A model generated the notes under the pieces. It worked only from the letters and a program-made list of their open reading frames with translations, was not told where the DNA came from and searched no databases. Source: Lachnospiraceae bacterium (GTDB taxonomy: Bacteria; Bacillota; Clostridia; Lachnospirales; Lachnospiraceae). From it: a DNA stretch of 5,132 nucleotides. Location: NCBI GenBank assembly GCA_017964745.1, contig JAGCRJ010000266.1:1-5132 (forward strand). The letters run 5' to 3'. The position numbers and the translations under genes are program-made. Below, piece by piece: positions 4,704 through 5,132 of the stretch. The first letter of the stretch is position 1, and every line of letters starts with the position of its first letter.

Positions 4704-5132
4704 CTATCTTCCCTTTATCTCGATCCTGTCCAGGATTCCCTGCACGGAAACACCGGGATGGGTCAGGTACATCCTCATCACATCCTGTACGAATTCAGCA
4801 TCCGAATGTGTCTTTTTACAGATGCGGTTTATGTCATAGCCCTTGTCGATATACTTTACTATTTTGGAGACAAGATCCTCCGCACCCGACCCTTTTGCGG
4901 ATGTATCTTCATCAAATGTATATGTCTTGGCATGTCCGTAATAGACCGTCTTAGGCTTGCGTGCAAGCAGCCTGTCCCAGCTTATTCCTATTTCCGTACC
5001 CTTATGCAGCTCCAGTTCATAGAGAGGATTCAGGTCGCCTACAAACAGCTCTCCGGAACCCAGCAAAAGAGAAATACTGTCATCGCTGTGACCGGGCGTC
5101 GCAATGATCTCTCCGTCTATACCGATCTCTCC
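4704..5132 (-). CDS. Metallo-beta-lactamase-fold hydrolase, C-terminal part (5' end outside window)
   Basis: The frame is open from the window edge to a TAG at 4706-4704, 142 residues. Three conserved parts of the metallo-beta-lactamase fold are present in order: TPGHSDDS (metal-ligand His at visible residue 15), LFVGD (bridging Asp at 33) and YYGHAK (His at 67). The HxHxDH motif would lie beyond the window. The protein is therefore probably a metal-dependent hydrolase of the glyoxalase II-like group; the substrate is not evident. After the fold, the last 50 or so residues (IDKGYDINRICKKTH onward, ending near GILDRIEIKGR) form a helical tail that looks like a small winged-helix or helix-turn-helix unit. 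The Met at 5066 is internal, since the fold begins before it. It shares a strand with the zur operon but has a promoter between, so a functional link is uncertain. Confidence 0.88.
   Translation of the reverse strand, partial: GEIGIDGEIIATPGHSDDSISLLLGSGELFVGDLNPLYELELHKGTEIGISWDRLLARKPKTVYYGHAKTYTFDEDTSAKGSGAEDLVSKIVKYIDKGYDINRICKKTHSDAEFVQDVMRMYLTHPGVSVQGILDRIEIKGR

Noticed and set aside
1..5132. CRISPR array, tRNA, rRNA, insertion sequence or phage attachment site
   Set aside because: No regularly spaced repeats, transposase-like frame or structural RNA pattern was seen on either strand.

Overview
The window reads as a zinc-acquisition locus from a low-to-medium G+C Gram-positive bacterium. 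A Lachnospiraceae-like Clostridium relative is the best guess. This rests on the strong GGAGG-type ribosome binding sites, the lipoprotein-anchored binding protein, the tight overlapping operon and the flavour of the proteins; no marker gene is present to confirm it. Every gene I can support lies on the minus strand, so the window is read from high to low coordinates.

Layout in transcription order. (1) 5132-4704: the C-terminal part of a metallo-beta-lactamase-fold hydrolase, whose 5' end lies beyond the window. (2) 4673-4606: a sigma-A-type promoter (TTGACA, 17-base spacer, extended -10) followed by two perfect 7-1-7 palindromes, TGAGAACNGTTCTCA, the architecture of Fur-family operators. (3) 4586-566: a six-gene operon with one promoter region and one terminator. 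It encodes a Fur-family regulator (probably Zur), a 99-residue two-helix membrane protein with a His/Cys-rich loop, the binding lipoprotein ZnuA, the ATPase ZnuC, the permease ZnuB, and a second lipoprotein with a conserved-looking, Cys-containing C-terminal domain. (4) 555-525: a strong intrinsic terminator. (5) 484-1: a separate, A+T-rich unit with its own promoter, a 57-residue predicted secreted peptide and, coupled by a TAATG overlap, the start of another small lipoprotein that runs off the window.

How it fits together: when zinc is plentiful the regulator would bind the two boxes over its own start site and shut off the whole operon. When zinc is scarce, ZnuA captures the metal outside the membrane, ZnuB carries it across and ZnuC supplies energy. 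The Cys-rich membrane protein and the distal lipoprotein are co-transcribed, so a metal-handling or sensing role is plausible but not shown.

Most interesting points: the double operator (and the fact that the longest reading frame of the regulator wrongly translates it); the uncharacterised Cys-rich membrane protein; a possible RBS-sequestering hairpin in front of znuA; a ZnuA lacking the usual third histidine ligand; the distal lipoprotein; and the secreted-peptide/lipoprotein pair at the low-G+C end.
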